Positions 1-8,153 of a stretch of DNA of 34,031 nucleotides are shown in pieces (within the stretch, counting starts at the first letter, position 1; the number at the start of each line of letters is the position of its first letter). The DNA lies in the NCBI RefSeq assembly GCF_900109095.1, contig NZ_FNYZ01000034.1:1-34031 (forward strand), read 5' to 3'. Position numbers and translations under genes: made by a program. The notes under the pieces are model-generated. The model ran no database searches, was not told the DNA's origin, and worked only from the letters and a program-made list of their open reading frames with translations. This DNA is from Sphingobium sp. AP50. GTDB lineage: Bacteria; Pseudomonadota; Alphaproteobacteria; Sphingomonadales; Sphingomonadaceae.

Positions 1-316
1 CCCCGCTTTGGCTGGCGCAGCGGAACCTTCAGCCCCTCACGCCGCCAGATCCGCTCAACCCGTTTATGGTTCACCGTCCATCCCGCATGGCACAGTAATG
101 CCGTCACCCGGCGATAGCCATAACGGCCATATTCCTTCGCCAAAGCGATGATATCCTCTGTCAGTGCCTGTTCGTCATCCGCCCCGCGCGGCACCTTGCG
201 CTGTGTCGATCGATGCTGACCCAGCACCTGGCATATCCGTCGCTCGGACACCGGAAGCTCTCGTCGCAAATGATCGATGCAGCGCCGCCGCCGCGCAGGG
301 CTCAGAAGTTTCCCTT
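1..316 (-). CDS. IS3-family transposase OrfB, N-terminal part only
   Basis: This is the start of the DDE integrase-like subunit of the IS3 transposase, cut by the window edge. The frame runs from about 316 leftward and reads KLLSPARRRR, then IDHLRRELPVSERRICQVLG, then a helix-turn-helix_21-like segment ending in KVPLRQPKRG. The catalytic DDE core would lie outside the window. It has no obvious start of its own. It is in the -1 frame relative to orfA and would be made as an OrfAB fusion by frameshifting at the GGGAAAC heptamer (308-314). Assignment to the IS407-type group is from family knowledge. Confidence 0.85.
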
Positions 317-580
317 GGCAGCCTCCTGCAGAATCAGCTTGTCCAGCGTCAGGTCCGAGATCGCCCGGCGAAGACGCTGGTTCTCTTTCTCCAAATCCTT
401 CATCCGCCGCGCCTGGTCGGTCTTCAGGCCGCCATATTCCTTCCGCCAGCGATAATAGGTCTGCTCGCTGACCGCGATCCGGCGGCAGGCTTCGGCCGTG
501 CTCGCTCCCTGTGCCAGCACAATCTCAACTTCACGCAGCTTGCCGATAATCTCTTCCGGCTTGTGCTTCTTGCTCGGCAT
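302..580 (-). CDS. IS3-family transposase OrfA
   Basis: This 92-residue protein is the DNA-binding subunit of an IS3-family transposase. Residues 8-50 form the helix-turn-helix (EEIIGKLREVE, then STAEACRRIAVSEQTYYRW). A leucine-zipper-like coiled coil follows at about 60-88 (MKDLEKENQRLRRAISDLTL), as usual for OrfA multimerisation. The last codons before the stop contain the slippery heptamer that produces OrfAB. It is nearly identical to the right-hand copy but ends AAKGNF, the usual ending for this family, whereas the right copy has an altered C-terminus. It sits inside the recombinase pseudogene, transcribed in the same direction as that gene. Confidence 0.92.
   Translation of the reverse strand: MPSKKHKPEEIIGKLREVEIVLAQGASTAEACRRIAVSEQTYYRWRKEYGGLKTDQARRMKDLEKENQRLRRAISDLTLDKLILQEAAKGNF
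308..314 (-). promoter_or_regulatory. -1 programmed frameshift heptamer
   Basis: On the minus strand this reads GGGAAAC in the orfA phase G GGA AAC, a classic X XXY YYZ slippery heptamer two codons before the orfA stop. A -1 slip enters the orfB frame exactly. The role is inferred from the known IS3-family OrfAB mechanism. Confidence 0.75.
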
Positions 581-631
581 TCGTCGTCCCTTTCGTGGTC
601 CAGACTATCATAGTCTTTGGGCCACTCAACG

Positions 632-643
632 GGGGGCAGATCA
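632..643 (-). repeat. IS terminal end (IRL) of the left copy
   Basis: TGATCTGCCCCC on the minus strand is the point where similarity between the two IS copies begins; flanking sequence differs immediately outside it. The matching right-hand end is 33369-33380. Confidence 0.75.
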
Positions 644-1642
644 CTTGGTCGCCCTTGTGTCGGGGGATGGCGACTAGTCGGCTATGCGGATCGCTGGCCG
701 GCAGGATGTGCGTGAACTCGATCGCCACTAATTCCGAGGCACGCAGGCCCGTATCATAAGCGATCGAGAGCAGAGCGTAATCCCTCAACCCCATTTCATC
801 GCTGCCACATGCCTTCAACAAAGTCTGCACGCTCACGCCTCGAGCCGGCTCCTGCACCGGGTCGCGCACCGCTCCCTTGAAGCGAAGCGGTCGTGCTTGG
901 GTCTGCGCGGTACCGAGGCGACGACGCAGAGCCTTCATCTCCAAAGCGACCAGATCGTCACGGGTTGGATCGTCGAGCTTGAAGAGTCGGTGACAGGTGC
1001 CGATAGCCCAAAGTATGCGGGAGAGCGTGGCCGCCTTAGCGGGCTTTGCCCCCTCCCCGTCTGCCCTGGCACGCAGGAAGGCGATCACCGAGCGGACTGC
1101 GCAGGAAGCGCGCTCACACCGCGCCGCCTGCAGGCCTCGCCGAACCCTTGCATATCGGTGAGCAGGCCTCGGACGGTGTTGGCCGCACTGGCGGCTGAGG
1201 TGGCGGATATCAGATCAAGATCGACGGAAGGGCGACCGGTCGTCGGGAGATGAGCCAGAACAGTCTCGAAGCGCTCCAATGGCGTGCGCACCCGTTCTGC
1301 CTCCCGCAATGCATGGCGTGACGCCATCTCCTGCTTCCGCGCCCCATATGCCCATCGCTGTCCCGGCGCGGGAAGGATAGAATTCACATGAGCCAGGCGT
1401 GCCAATACTGCAGGCGCCACTCGAGCAACGGAGCGCTCGGTTTCCTCCGGCCATAGCGCCTCAGTCGCCGATGCTTCCGCCTTTTCGATCTGATCGCCGT
1501 CGCCCTAGTCCAACGTGTTATCGAAATCGCTTGGCTTCGCACTCGTGCGCAGGCGGACGATCTCTCGATCGTCCTGCCCGTCTTCGGGCAGCGCTAGGAA
1601 GGCACGTAGCCCGCGCAAGGGCCGCTTTGACGCATCTTTCAC
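644..1642 (-). pseudogene. Tyrosine recombinase (site-specific integrase), disrupted
   Basis: This is the remnant of a phage-integrase-family tyrosine recombinase. One frame gives the N-terminal SAM-like DNA-binding part (TVRGLLTDMQGFGEACRRRG). After a one-base deletion near 1088-1091 the next frame continues (IAFLRARADGEG, LDDPTRDDLVALEMKALRRR) into the catalytic domain, with the first active-site arginine in YDTGLRASELVAI. The gene is cut after AIPRHKGDQ by the IS at 643, so the distal catalytic His-Arg-Tyr residues are missing. Upstream, the same frame extends to a GTG at 1642 with a Shine-Dalgarno-like AGGAAA, but an in-frame TAG (1505-1507) interrupts it. Either 1505-1642 is a separate 45-residue gene, or the TAG is a third lesion. 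Confidence 0.8.
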
Positions 1643-1992
1643 GCTGTTTCCTTTCCGAATTGTCTACTGAGACTATAAATGCCTTTAGATTACGGTTCAA
1701 TGATAATGGCCATTGTCACTTATCCTCGAGCAGACATTGGCAAGGTTAAATAAGGTAGTTATGGTTTTGGCAATAAGTCTTTTAAGGAAGCTGCTCGCCG
1801 CTGGCCGACGAAATTCGACGTGATCGTCGACTTTCCAGTTGCCGGTAAGGCCTGATGACCCGGGGCACTAGAATACGGTGACCAAATATTTCCCCGAAAA
1901 CTAGATAATCGTTCTCACGATTGTTAGACGAATAATGATCCGCTATCTCAACCGCCGTCTAGCGATCGAGCCCGTACCAACATGTATGAAGG
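1643..1992. other. Non-coding, AT-richer stretch
   Basis: I see no supported gene here. The sequence is less GC-rich than its surroundings and lies upstream of the disrupted recombinase, so it may hold that gene's old promoter. A near-perfect palindrome (GATAATGG/CCATTGTC, 1702-1717, one mismatch) could be an operator, but nothing else supports that. Confidence 0.4.
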
Positions 1993-2190
1993 TCAGGGAA
2001 CCGACCTCGCCTGAACGTCCTTGCGCGACCCGAAGACGTCGGACCCGAACCGCTTTTGCAGATGAACCGCGACCTGGGCCGCATAGCGGCGTTGGCGGAT
2101 CCCGTTGGGGCTATGGTAGATGCCCACCGCCTTCCAGTAGCAGCTCATCGATAGGGGCAATGCGTTGCTACTCGCCAGCGGCCTGACCAA
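1993..2190 (-). pseudogene. Lytic transglycosylase C-terminal remnant
   Basis: The frame ends CYWKAVGIYHSPNG then RQRRYAAQVAVHLQKRFG, matching the C-terminal pattern of the intact lytic transglycosylase at 8617-9117 (FWEAVGVYHSP, then QKRYSHSVAEHLKRRFG). The N-terminal part with the catalytic glutamate is absent and no convincing start is present. It is a diverged partial copy and so not a recent duplication. Its presence suggests an earlier transfer module here. Its upstream limit is uncertain. Confidence 0.55.
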
Positions 2191-2393
2191 ATTTCAGAAC
2201 ATAAAACCCACGCTTCATTTCAACCTCTTCACTCCCTCCTCTCTGGAACGGCCTTACTGAAATCCGCAAGCCTTTTTTCGCGGCATTACTGGACAAACTG
2301 CATTACATATTTTCCGCAGGACATATTGATACTTTCCTGCACTCTCGTCATACTGTTCCTGCGGGCAGATCAACACTTGGAGTTGGTTTGCAT

Positions 2394-2591
2394 ATGGACG
2401 ATAAGAACGAGCAGTTTCTGCGACTGAGCGCCGTGATCGCGAAGACGGGCAAGCCGAAGGCTTCCATCTATCGCGACATCCACCTTGGAACATTCCCGGC
2501 GCCGGAAAAGATCGGCGCCAGAGCGGTGGCCTGGCGCCTTTCGAGGATCCTACGCTGGATGCAGGCACCAAGCGCCTACCAAGAGGACTGA
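2394..2591 (+). CDS. AlpA-family excisionase/transcriptional regulator
   Basis: This 65-residue protein has the MerR-like winged-helix fold of AlpA: FLRLSAVIAKTGKPKASIYR, then GTFPAPEKIGARAVAWRLS, then the final RILRWMQ helix. The residue pattern (tRhs of the DNA-reading helix, FP, GxRaVaW) is typical. AlpA proteins act as activators of integrase genes or as excisionases in P4-like islands. ATG 2394 is chosen because GGAG lies about 10 bases upstream. It converges on the P4-type integrase, and their 3' ends overlap by 16 bases (2576-2591), the pairing expected of an integrative island module. Confidence 0.85.
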   Translation: MDDKNEQFLRLSAVIAKTGKPKASIYRDIHLGTFPAPEKIGARAVAWRLSRILRWMQAPSAYQED

Positions 2592-3862
2592 AACCACTCC
2601 AGCGCCCCGACATTGGGCTTTGCCGGCGTCGCCTTCTCAATGGCGATCGCCGCTGAAGCCTGTTCGGCCTTGTCGAGATAGTCGGCCCACCATTCGAGCA
2701 TCTGCCGACGGTGGGACAGATAGCGCGCGGCGTTGTAGACGGCACGGACACCGCCGGGTACATGTGCCAGCTGCAGCTCGATCCAATCCGCCTTGAACAG
2801 CCCGGTTTCATTCAGCACGGTGCTGGCTATAGAACGAAATCCATGCACTGTCGCCTTGTCGCCAACCCCTAGCCGTTGAAGCAAGACCAGCATGCGGTTC
2901 GAACTGATCGTGTCCCCCTGGTTGCCGATTACCGGGAACAAATATTGGCCGAACCGCTCATTCCCATATTTCCCATAGACGTTGAGCTCCTTGATTTCCC
3001 GGAGCAAAGCAACCGCCTGCGGTGGCAACGGCACGAGATGCTCTACGCGCATCTTCATTCGCTCGGCTGGAATGCGCCACAGCGGCTCAGGGCCGCCCAA
3101 GCCCTCAAACTCAATCCACTGTGCATGCCGGGTTTCGGTCGTCCGGACCATGGTGAGAATCGTCCAACGCAAGGCAAGTTGGCTTAGCCGAGAGCCCGTA
3201 TCTGCGTTCAGCGCAGCATAGAAGCGCGGCAATTCCTTGATCGGTATCTTTGATCGATGCGTGACCGCCGCGCGCTTGCGCATTACGGTGCCCAGATCAC
3301 GACAAGGATCCGTAAGAACCCGACCGTCTGGAATGCCGAACCGGAAGATTTCGCTGCAATAGGCCCGCACCCGATGCGCCATCTCGAACGCGCTGCGGTC
3401 CTCAATGGCCTTGAGAGCATTGAGCATGTCGCGCGGCAAGATTGATCGCACAGGCAGTTTTCCGATAGTGGGAAAAATGTCGGCCTCGAGCCGACGCTCG
3501 ATCACACCCGCGTAGCGATCGGACCATCCCGGTCGCTTGGCAAGCATCCATTCCTGGGCCAGTTGGCAGAACGTCGTCCGCTCGGCCTGATCCTCATATT
3601 TTAGCTGCCGCTTGATGTCAGCTGGATCATTTCCCGCTGAGAGAACCGCTTTCATCTCCTCGCGCCAGACACGGGCGCGATCAATGCTCATCAAGGGATA
3701 GTCACCACCGGTGATGCTTTTCTGCTTGTAATCGAAACGGTACGAGAGCCGCCACTCGCGTCGGCCGTTTGGCAGGACGCAGATATTGAGACCGCCACCA
3801 TCGGCTTTCTTGATGGGGCGGGCGGCAGGAATGATGGATTGGATAAGGGTATCGGTCAGCAC
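2576..3862 (-). CDS. P4-type tyrosine integrase
   Basis: This 428-residue integrase has an N-terminal arm-binding DUF4102 domain (about 1-90: KADGGGLNICVLPNG, ITGGDYPLMSIDRAR), a central SAM-like core-binding domain (about 95-195) and a catalytic domain (about 205-390). The active-site set is complete: R245 (TETRHAQW), H340 and R343 (HGFRS), H367 (LAHV) and the nucleophile Y376 (YNAARYL). Length is normal for the family. The start is a GTG at 3862 with CAGGAG eight bases upstream. It should integrate and excise an element at a specific site, often a tRNA gene; I found no tRNA in the window, so the attachment site is unidentified. It is intact, unlike the recombinase at 644-1642. Confidence 0.93.
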   Translation of the reverse strand: MLTDTLIQSIIPAARPIKKADGGGLNICVLPNGRREWRLSYRFDYKQKSITGGDYPLMSIDRARVWREEMKAVLSAGNDPADIKRQLKYEDQAERTTFCQLAQEWMLAKRPGWSDRYAGVIERRLEADIFPTIGKLPVRSILPRDMLNALKAIEDRSAFEMAHRVRAYCSEIFRFGIPDGRVLTDPCRDLGTVMRKRAAVTHRSKIPIKELPRFYAALNADTGSRLSQLALRWTILTMVRTTETRHAQWIEFEGLGGPEPLWRIPAERMKMRVEHLVPLPPQAVALLREIKELNVYGKYGNERFGQYLFPVIGNQGDTISSNRMLVLLQRLGVGDKATVHGFRSIASTVLNETGLFKADWIELQLAHVPGGVRAVYNAARYLSHRRQMLEWWADYLDKAEQASAAIAIEKATPAKPNVGALEWFQSSW

Positions 3863-4341
3863 GGATCAGTCTCCTGGACGCCGTGCGCGAGACTTGAATC
3901 CTAACTTTGCACCAACAAATTTACCAACAAATCTCATGGTAACCACCTGGGCGGTTATGATCCTGTGTGAGATCATATTACATGAGATAGCAGCCTGAAT
4001 ATAGGCTATTTTTTGATGCCCATTTGAGACTTTGTTGGTCTTTTTGGACCGTAGTTTGGTTGCGGGAGAGCGCTTTGTCCTCAAACTACATTTTTGCAGC
4101 CGCTCATGAGGGGGCGGTCATAGCATGTCATCCAAACGAGAAGCCTTTCGCAAAGGAGGCCTATGACAGCCTTTCCCGCTGTATCATTTCGGTGAAACGC
4201 AAAGCCCAAGGACGCCCTAGAAAATGAACCTGCGACCGCTTTTGCCCCTAACCCCTATTGGAAATACTAGAACGATGCCCCCTTGCAATGTCACGCCTGT
4301 CTGTCGCAATTGACCTTAGCAGGCCGATCATGCACGGAATT
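3863..4341. other. Non-coding region upstream of the integrase, with short repeats
   Basis: No gene is supported. Next to the integrase start there is a tandem direct repeat of ACCAACAAAT (3911-3920 and 3923-3932) and an inverted repeat ATGATC-N8-GATCAT (3957-3976). Such repeats upstream of an integrase could be binding sites for integrase arms or AlpA, or an attachment site; that role is inference. Short open frames around 4024-4227 have no ribosome site or recognisable content. Confidence 0.4.
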
Positions 4342-4658
4342 ATGGCAATTCCGAAAATGTCCGAACTCGACCGGCTCAAGGAACTTGGCTCGCGTCAGGC
4401 AAGAATTCGCGACGAGATCGTTACGGCACGTACGCAGCTGTGCTGACGTTACACTACAATGTTCGCGGCCTTGTCGTCCAAAAACTTGGTGAGCGCAATT
4501 TTCGCGCACTGATCGAGACGCTCTCGTCGCAATCAAAGCCTGCAGCTGACCAAGTTGGAAAAGAAACCGCGATCAGAAGTCGGTCAACCGAAGGCGTCGC
4601 TGCCAACGCCGATACCAAGTCCAAATTCCTAGAAAGGCAGCCGCCCGCCCCGTTTTGA
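4342..4658 (+). pseudogene. Decayed copy of the small coiled-coil transfer gene
   Basis: The first frame reads MAIPKMSELDRLKELGSRQA then RIRDEIVTARTQL, and a TGA stop follows at 4444-4446. Beyond the stop the same frame gives RYTTMFAAL. A second frame then gives VQKLGERNFRALIETL. Joined, these align with the intact 86-residue protein at 14817-15077 (RDRLADLEARQTKIAQEI, RRALRGKYASII, EKLSERDFRDLL). One nonsense codon and one frameshift therefore separate it from a working gene. It is a second trace, after the transglycosylase remnant, of a transfer module to the left of the intact one. Confidence 0.65.
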
Positions 4659-4692
4659 AAGCTAGCTGAATTGATCCGCCGTGCCGGAATTC

Positions 4693-5823
4693 CTAGCCAG
4701 TTGCTTGTGCGGCAGGGCCCTCCTCGTCATTGGCGGCCGTGGTGGCTTGCTCATCAGGAAGTTCGACTGCTTCTTGGGCTAGATCTTGCGTAAATGCCTG
4801 GATCCAGGCCCGTGCCAGTTCGGAAAACGGCGACTTGGGAGCCGCCATGGCCCTGACGTCCGACAGTAGCCTGCTCACTGTCGACCGCAGCTTGAGGACG
4901 GCATCGTCTATGACGTGCTGCGCTTCACCGTGGACGGACAAGCTCGAGAGCCTGTCAGCAGTGACGGACAGATCCCGCACACTGTGTCCCAGTATCTCGA
5001 GTCGGCGCAATATCCGTGTTCGCTCCTGCACCAGCGCGAGGCGATTAAGACCGAACATCTGGATTGAGACGGCGCCTTTGACGCTTGCACCCGCTGCGTG
5101 AGCTGCCGCTTTTACAGCTTCGACATCTTCGGACAGGAGCGGCAGTGCAATGCCGTCTTCGTCGGCGACATCGGAGAAAGGAAAGACGATACCGAGTGGA
5201 TTGCGGCGGTCGATCATAAAGCGCAAATGGGCGCGCGGATCTTCTGCGCAGGGATCAATCAGCATGGCCTCCTCTGCTGCATGAGGCCCCAGCATGTCGC
5301 CCTCAGGAAGTTGCTCTACCCGAACGCCCTCGATCGGGAAGCAGGCTCCTTTGCCCGACTTCATTGTGCTCAGCCGGGTTGCTCGCTCATCGTTGAGAAG
5401 CGCCAGCAGACTGGGAAGGCAGTCCGGCGTCTCCTGCTCGCGCCGGCGGTTGCAGTCAATGCAGCTCGGAAGAAGGTTCCACCAGGTTGCGGCCAGCCAC
5501 CAGTAGCCGCTATGCTCCTCCCCTTCGACCGCACCTTTGGGCCGGAAATGCTCGACATCGACTGGAGCCGTCAAGTCATAGCGCGTTTCGCAATAGGCAC
5601 ATTTGCCGTGAAACAAATCCTCTAGCGCATGGCGGACATCATCCTCCTTATAAGCGCGAAAGCTTGGTTTTTTCTTTGGTTGTGCTACCCCATGTTGATC
5701 CAGCGGACCTGGCACCGTATCATCATGATAGTTCTTCAGCCGGCCATGTTCCCGGATACCTATTCCCGAAGACGATGTCAGACTGTCTGGCGCTGCCACG
5801 CTGGTGCGATCGACATACCGCAT
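4693..5823 (-). CDS. HNH endonuclease (PtuB-like), effector of an ATPase-HNH pair
   Basis: This 376-residue protein has a complete zinc-finger HNH motif: CAYC (C75, C78), DVEHF with the catalytic H92, a tryptophan-rich stretch (WWLAATWWNLLP), then CIDCN (C121, C124, N125). This arrangement is that of PtuB/TIGR02646-type HNH nucleases of Septu and retron defence systems, which cut DNA when partnered with an ATPase. The C-terminal part is helical and has no recognised domain. ATG 5823 is chosen because it overlaps the upstream stop as TGATG, implying translational coupling. The whole protein resembles the first ~330 residues of the upstream ATPase, down to the opening MRYVDR. DNA cleavage and antiphage function are inferred. 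Confidence 0.85.
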   Translation of the reverse strand: MRYVDRTSVAAPDSLTSSSGIGIREHGRLKNYHDDTVPGPLDQHGVAQPKKKPSFRAYKEDDVRHALEDLFHGKCAYCETRYDLTAPVDVEHFRPKGAVEGEEHSGYWWLAATWWNLLPSCIDCNRRREQETPDCLPSLLALLNDERATRLSTMKSGKGACFPIEGVRVEQLPEGDMLGPHAAEEAMLIDPCAEDPRAHLRFMIDRRNPLGIVFPFSDVADEDGIALPLLSEDVEAVKAAAHAAGASVKGAVSIQMFGLNRLALVQERTRILRRLEILGHSVRDLSVTADRLSSLSVHGEAQHVIDDAVLKLRSTVSRLLSDVRAMAAPKSPFSELARAWIQAFTQDLAQEAVELPDEQATTAANDEEGPAAQATG

Positions 5824-8153
5824 CAAATTTGCTCCAGCAGACGCACGATCTCATCGCGCGTGTCGGATCGAAGCCGGGGCAACTGATCGGCCGGCTTAAC
5901 GCTGCGATCCTGCAGATATTTTTCGACCGCTTCCTGGACGAGCCGCTCGACGTCGGTCGAACCGATGGGCAGCGCCCTGCCTATTTGCTGCCGGATTTCC
6001 TGACGCAGCCGCTCTGCTCGTTCAGCATCTGCGATAGGCGATTTATCCGCCTGCGTTCGCGCAAGAAGATCGCCGACACGAGCAAAGCTTGTTTCCACCT
6101 GTTCTGCGTCGGTAGTGAAGAGCTGGAAAAAGTCTGACGTCAGCAATTGCTCGACGGTCATCGTGTCGATCGACGGAAGATCGAGCATTTTTTCGATCAG
6201 AACAAGCGGCCCCGGATGTAGCTGCAGCGGTCGGCTTGAACGGCGCAGAACCACGACCTCATCTCTCGAAAGGCCGCGCAGGCAAAGGGGGTCATGGGTC
6301 GTGGCTATGAAGACGACCCCAGGTAGTGCCTCGCGCAACCCTTTGACGATCTGCATTTTCCAGCGCGGATGAAGATGTGTCTCGATCTCGTCGATGAGCA
6401 CCACCGCCCGCGCATTCGCCAGCGATGCACCGCGCTTGTCCTGAACAGAGATCAGCCCGCGAAGCACATCACAGACCATGCCCAGCACCGACCGGAAGCC
6501 CGAGGAGACAAGCGACAGCGGGGTTGGAGCGGTGACCGGCCCGTTTGGTCCGGGCACGACGGTATCGAGATAGCAGCGCCCGCCAGCCACCCGAATCAGG
6601 TCGAAATCCTGTTCCAGCGCTAATATGGCACGAAGCGCGCGCACAACTTCGGCGAAGACGGGCAGATGCGCGATCGAAACTAGCCACGCTTCCGGATCGG
6701 GAAGGATATGGTCCGGTTCGAAGAGGGAGCGGATACCTGATGGCGGTCGCAACCGCCCCGGCTGGGCGACGAACACCCTAAACGCGCCATAGGCAAAGAC
6801 CGGAATGCGACTATGTTCGTGGCTTGACCAAGTTACGAAGCCATGCAGTCCGATCTCAAGGCTTGTATGTTCATCCCATTCATAATCGACGGATAGCCTT
6901 GCACCCTGAAGCGCCGCGTTCGGCGGACCGCCAAGATATTCCGGATCGAGCATCAGGGATACGGGTTCGAGATCGCGATCTGCTAGAGTATGATCGTCCG
7001 CCAAGGCAAGCGTGATTGCCTCCAGCACCGAGCTTTTGCCGGTGGCATTTTCGCCCAAAATCATGAGCAAAGGCGCCCGCACTTTCCCCTGCCGCTTCCT
7101 CCCGTCGGCGACATCTTTGGCCGGCTCTTCCAACGCAAACTCGAGACACTCCAGCGATTTAAAGTTCTCTATTCGTATCGCCTTTGGCCAGCTCCGTCCC
7201 GCACCTGCCCTCCAGCGTTTCAGGCGCGGTTTTGCATAACGATCCGGATCGCTATTCAGACTATATATGGCGGCGAGAAGCTGCTCACGAGCACGCGGTG
7301 CCTTCATTCTCTCGACAAAAAACCGCTCCAGCTCCTTTTCCCGTCCAAGCTTCAGCGTCGACGAGCTCATCATCTTGCCGAGCTGGAGCAACAGGCAACG
7401 CCAACTCCCCCCAAATTCCATATGATCGAAATCGAAGAGTCCGCCCTTTATGTCAGTGCGGTGCCTCCGGTCATGCAAGCGCGCGAGAGCGTCGAGCCGA
7501 TATTCAAACTGCCGCTGCCGGGGGATAACAAGATCTTCCCGGTTGAGACGGAAATGCTCGATCGTCGTCGCGCCACGGTCCCCTTTGGGGATCAGCATGC
7601 CAGACGGAAGGGGTAAGAAATGCGAGGAGAAATTGATTGGCTCGCACGGATCGATAAGCAACGCATCTTCGCGGATTGGATCCACCCAGCGACCCGGAGC
7701 AGCCTCTAGCTCTGCCTCAATTTCACCTAGATTTGGAAGGGGACAGCGCGTCGACCTGACGGGAAAGACTGACGCGTCCCGAGGCCAGCATCTTTCGCAG
7801 ATGGCGTAGATATTTTCCCAGGCATTAGCCAGCCAAGTATAATAGAGATGGGTTCGCGTTGCGTCGGGCGCGGCGACGTTCGAACTAGGACCAGCGTCTT
7901 CCACCGGTCTGAACCTATATGGAAGCACGGGCCTCTCAGTCTCGCAGAAAGCGCAACGGTTGTCGAACAACTCCATGACGGCATGGTCGAGCTCATTATG
8001 TTGAAGCGCAAAGTCGGTCATGCCAGCACGTCGATGCGCAATTACGTCTTTATCCTGAGCGAATAATTCAAGCAGTCTCGATCTGGCTTGCGCTGTATTC
8101 TCATCGGAAAGACACGCCGGCGGTGGCACCTTGTTTCGATCTACATACCGCAT
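5823..8153 (-). CDS. ABC/OLD-like ATPase with degenerate N-terminal HNH domain (PtuA-like fusion)
   Basis: This 776-residue protein has two parts. Residues 1-330 resemble the downstream HNH protein (MRYVDR start, CAFC at C67-C70, LLIDPCE, CERC at C119-C122). Residues 325-776 are an SMC/OLD-type ATPase with Walker A GENATGKS (367-374), a signature-like SLVSSGF, Walker B VVLIDEIETHLHP (D588, E589) and H-loop TTHD (H620). In the HNH-like part the D-x-E-H block is replaced by L-P-Y-R and the CxxCN asparagine by tryptophan, so it looks catalytically dead but still able to bind zinc. The frame is open to 8300, but ATG 8153 is preferred because it aligns with the start of the HNH partner. I infer a sensor/regulator for that nuclease. 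Confidence 0.83.
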   Translation of the reverse strand: MRYVDRNKVPPPACLSDENTAQARSRLLELFAQDKDVIAHRRAGMTDFALQHNELDHAVMELFDNRCAFCETERPVLPYRFRPVEDAGPSSNVAAPDATRTHLYYTWLANAWENIYAICERCWPRDASVFPVRSTRCPLPNLGEIEAELEAAPGRWVDPIREDALLIDPCEPINFSSHFLPLPSGMLIPKGDRGATTIEHFRLNREDLVIPRQRQFEYRLDALARLHDRRHRTDIKGGLFDFDHMEFGGSWRCLLLQLGKMMSSSTLKLGREKELERFFVERMKAPRAREQLLAAIYSLNSDPDRYAKPRLKRWRAGAGRSWPKAIRIENFKSLECLEFALEEPAKDVADGRKRQGKVRAPLLMILGENATGKSSVLEAITLALADDHTLADRDLEPVSLMLDPEYLGGPPNAALQGARLSVDYEWDEHTSLEIGLHGFVTWSSHEHSRIPVFAYGAFRVFVAQPGRLRPPSGIRSLFEPDHILPDPEAWLVSIAHLPVFAEVVRALRAILALEQDFDLIRVAGGRCYLDTVVPGPNGPVTAPTPLSLVSSGFRSVLGMVCDVLRGLISVQDKRGASLANARAVVLIDEIETHLHPRWKMQIVKGLREALPGVVFIATTHDPLCLRGLSRDEVVVLRRSSRPLQLHPGPLVLIEKMLDLPSIDTMTVEQLLTSDFFQLFTTDAEQVETSFARVGDLLARTQADKSPIADAERAERLRQEIRQQIGRALPIGSTDVERLVQEAVEKYLQDRSVKPADQLPRLRSDTRDEIVRLLEQI

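Larger units (their letters stand above)
1..643 (-). mobile_element. IS3-family insertion sequence, left copy, partial
   Basis: This is the 5' part of an IS3-family (IS407-like) element read on the minus strand, with its 3' half beyond the window edge. Its inner end is a sequence reading TGATCTGCCCCC on the minus strand (632-643). The same sequence begins the right-hand copy at 33369, which places the boundary at 643. It carries orfA and the start of orfB. It is about 20 bases shorter than the right copy and differs from it by scattered substitutions. The flank beyond 643 is a tyrosine recombinase coding sequence, so the element is inserted in that gene. The other end and any target duplication are not visible. 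Confidence 0.9.

Noticed and set aside
4024..4227. Small plus-strand frame with a basic C-terminus
   Set aside because: It starts at TTG without a ribosome site, and no family or conserved pattern is visible.
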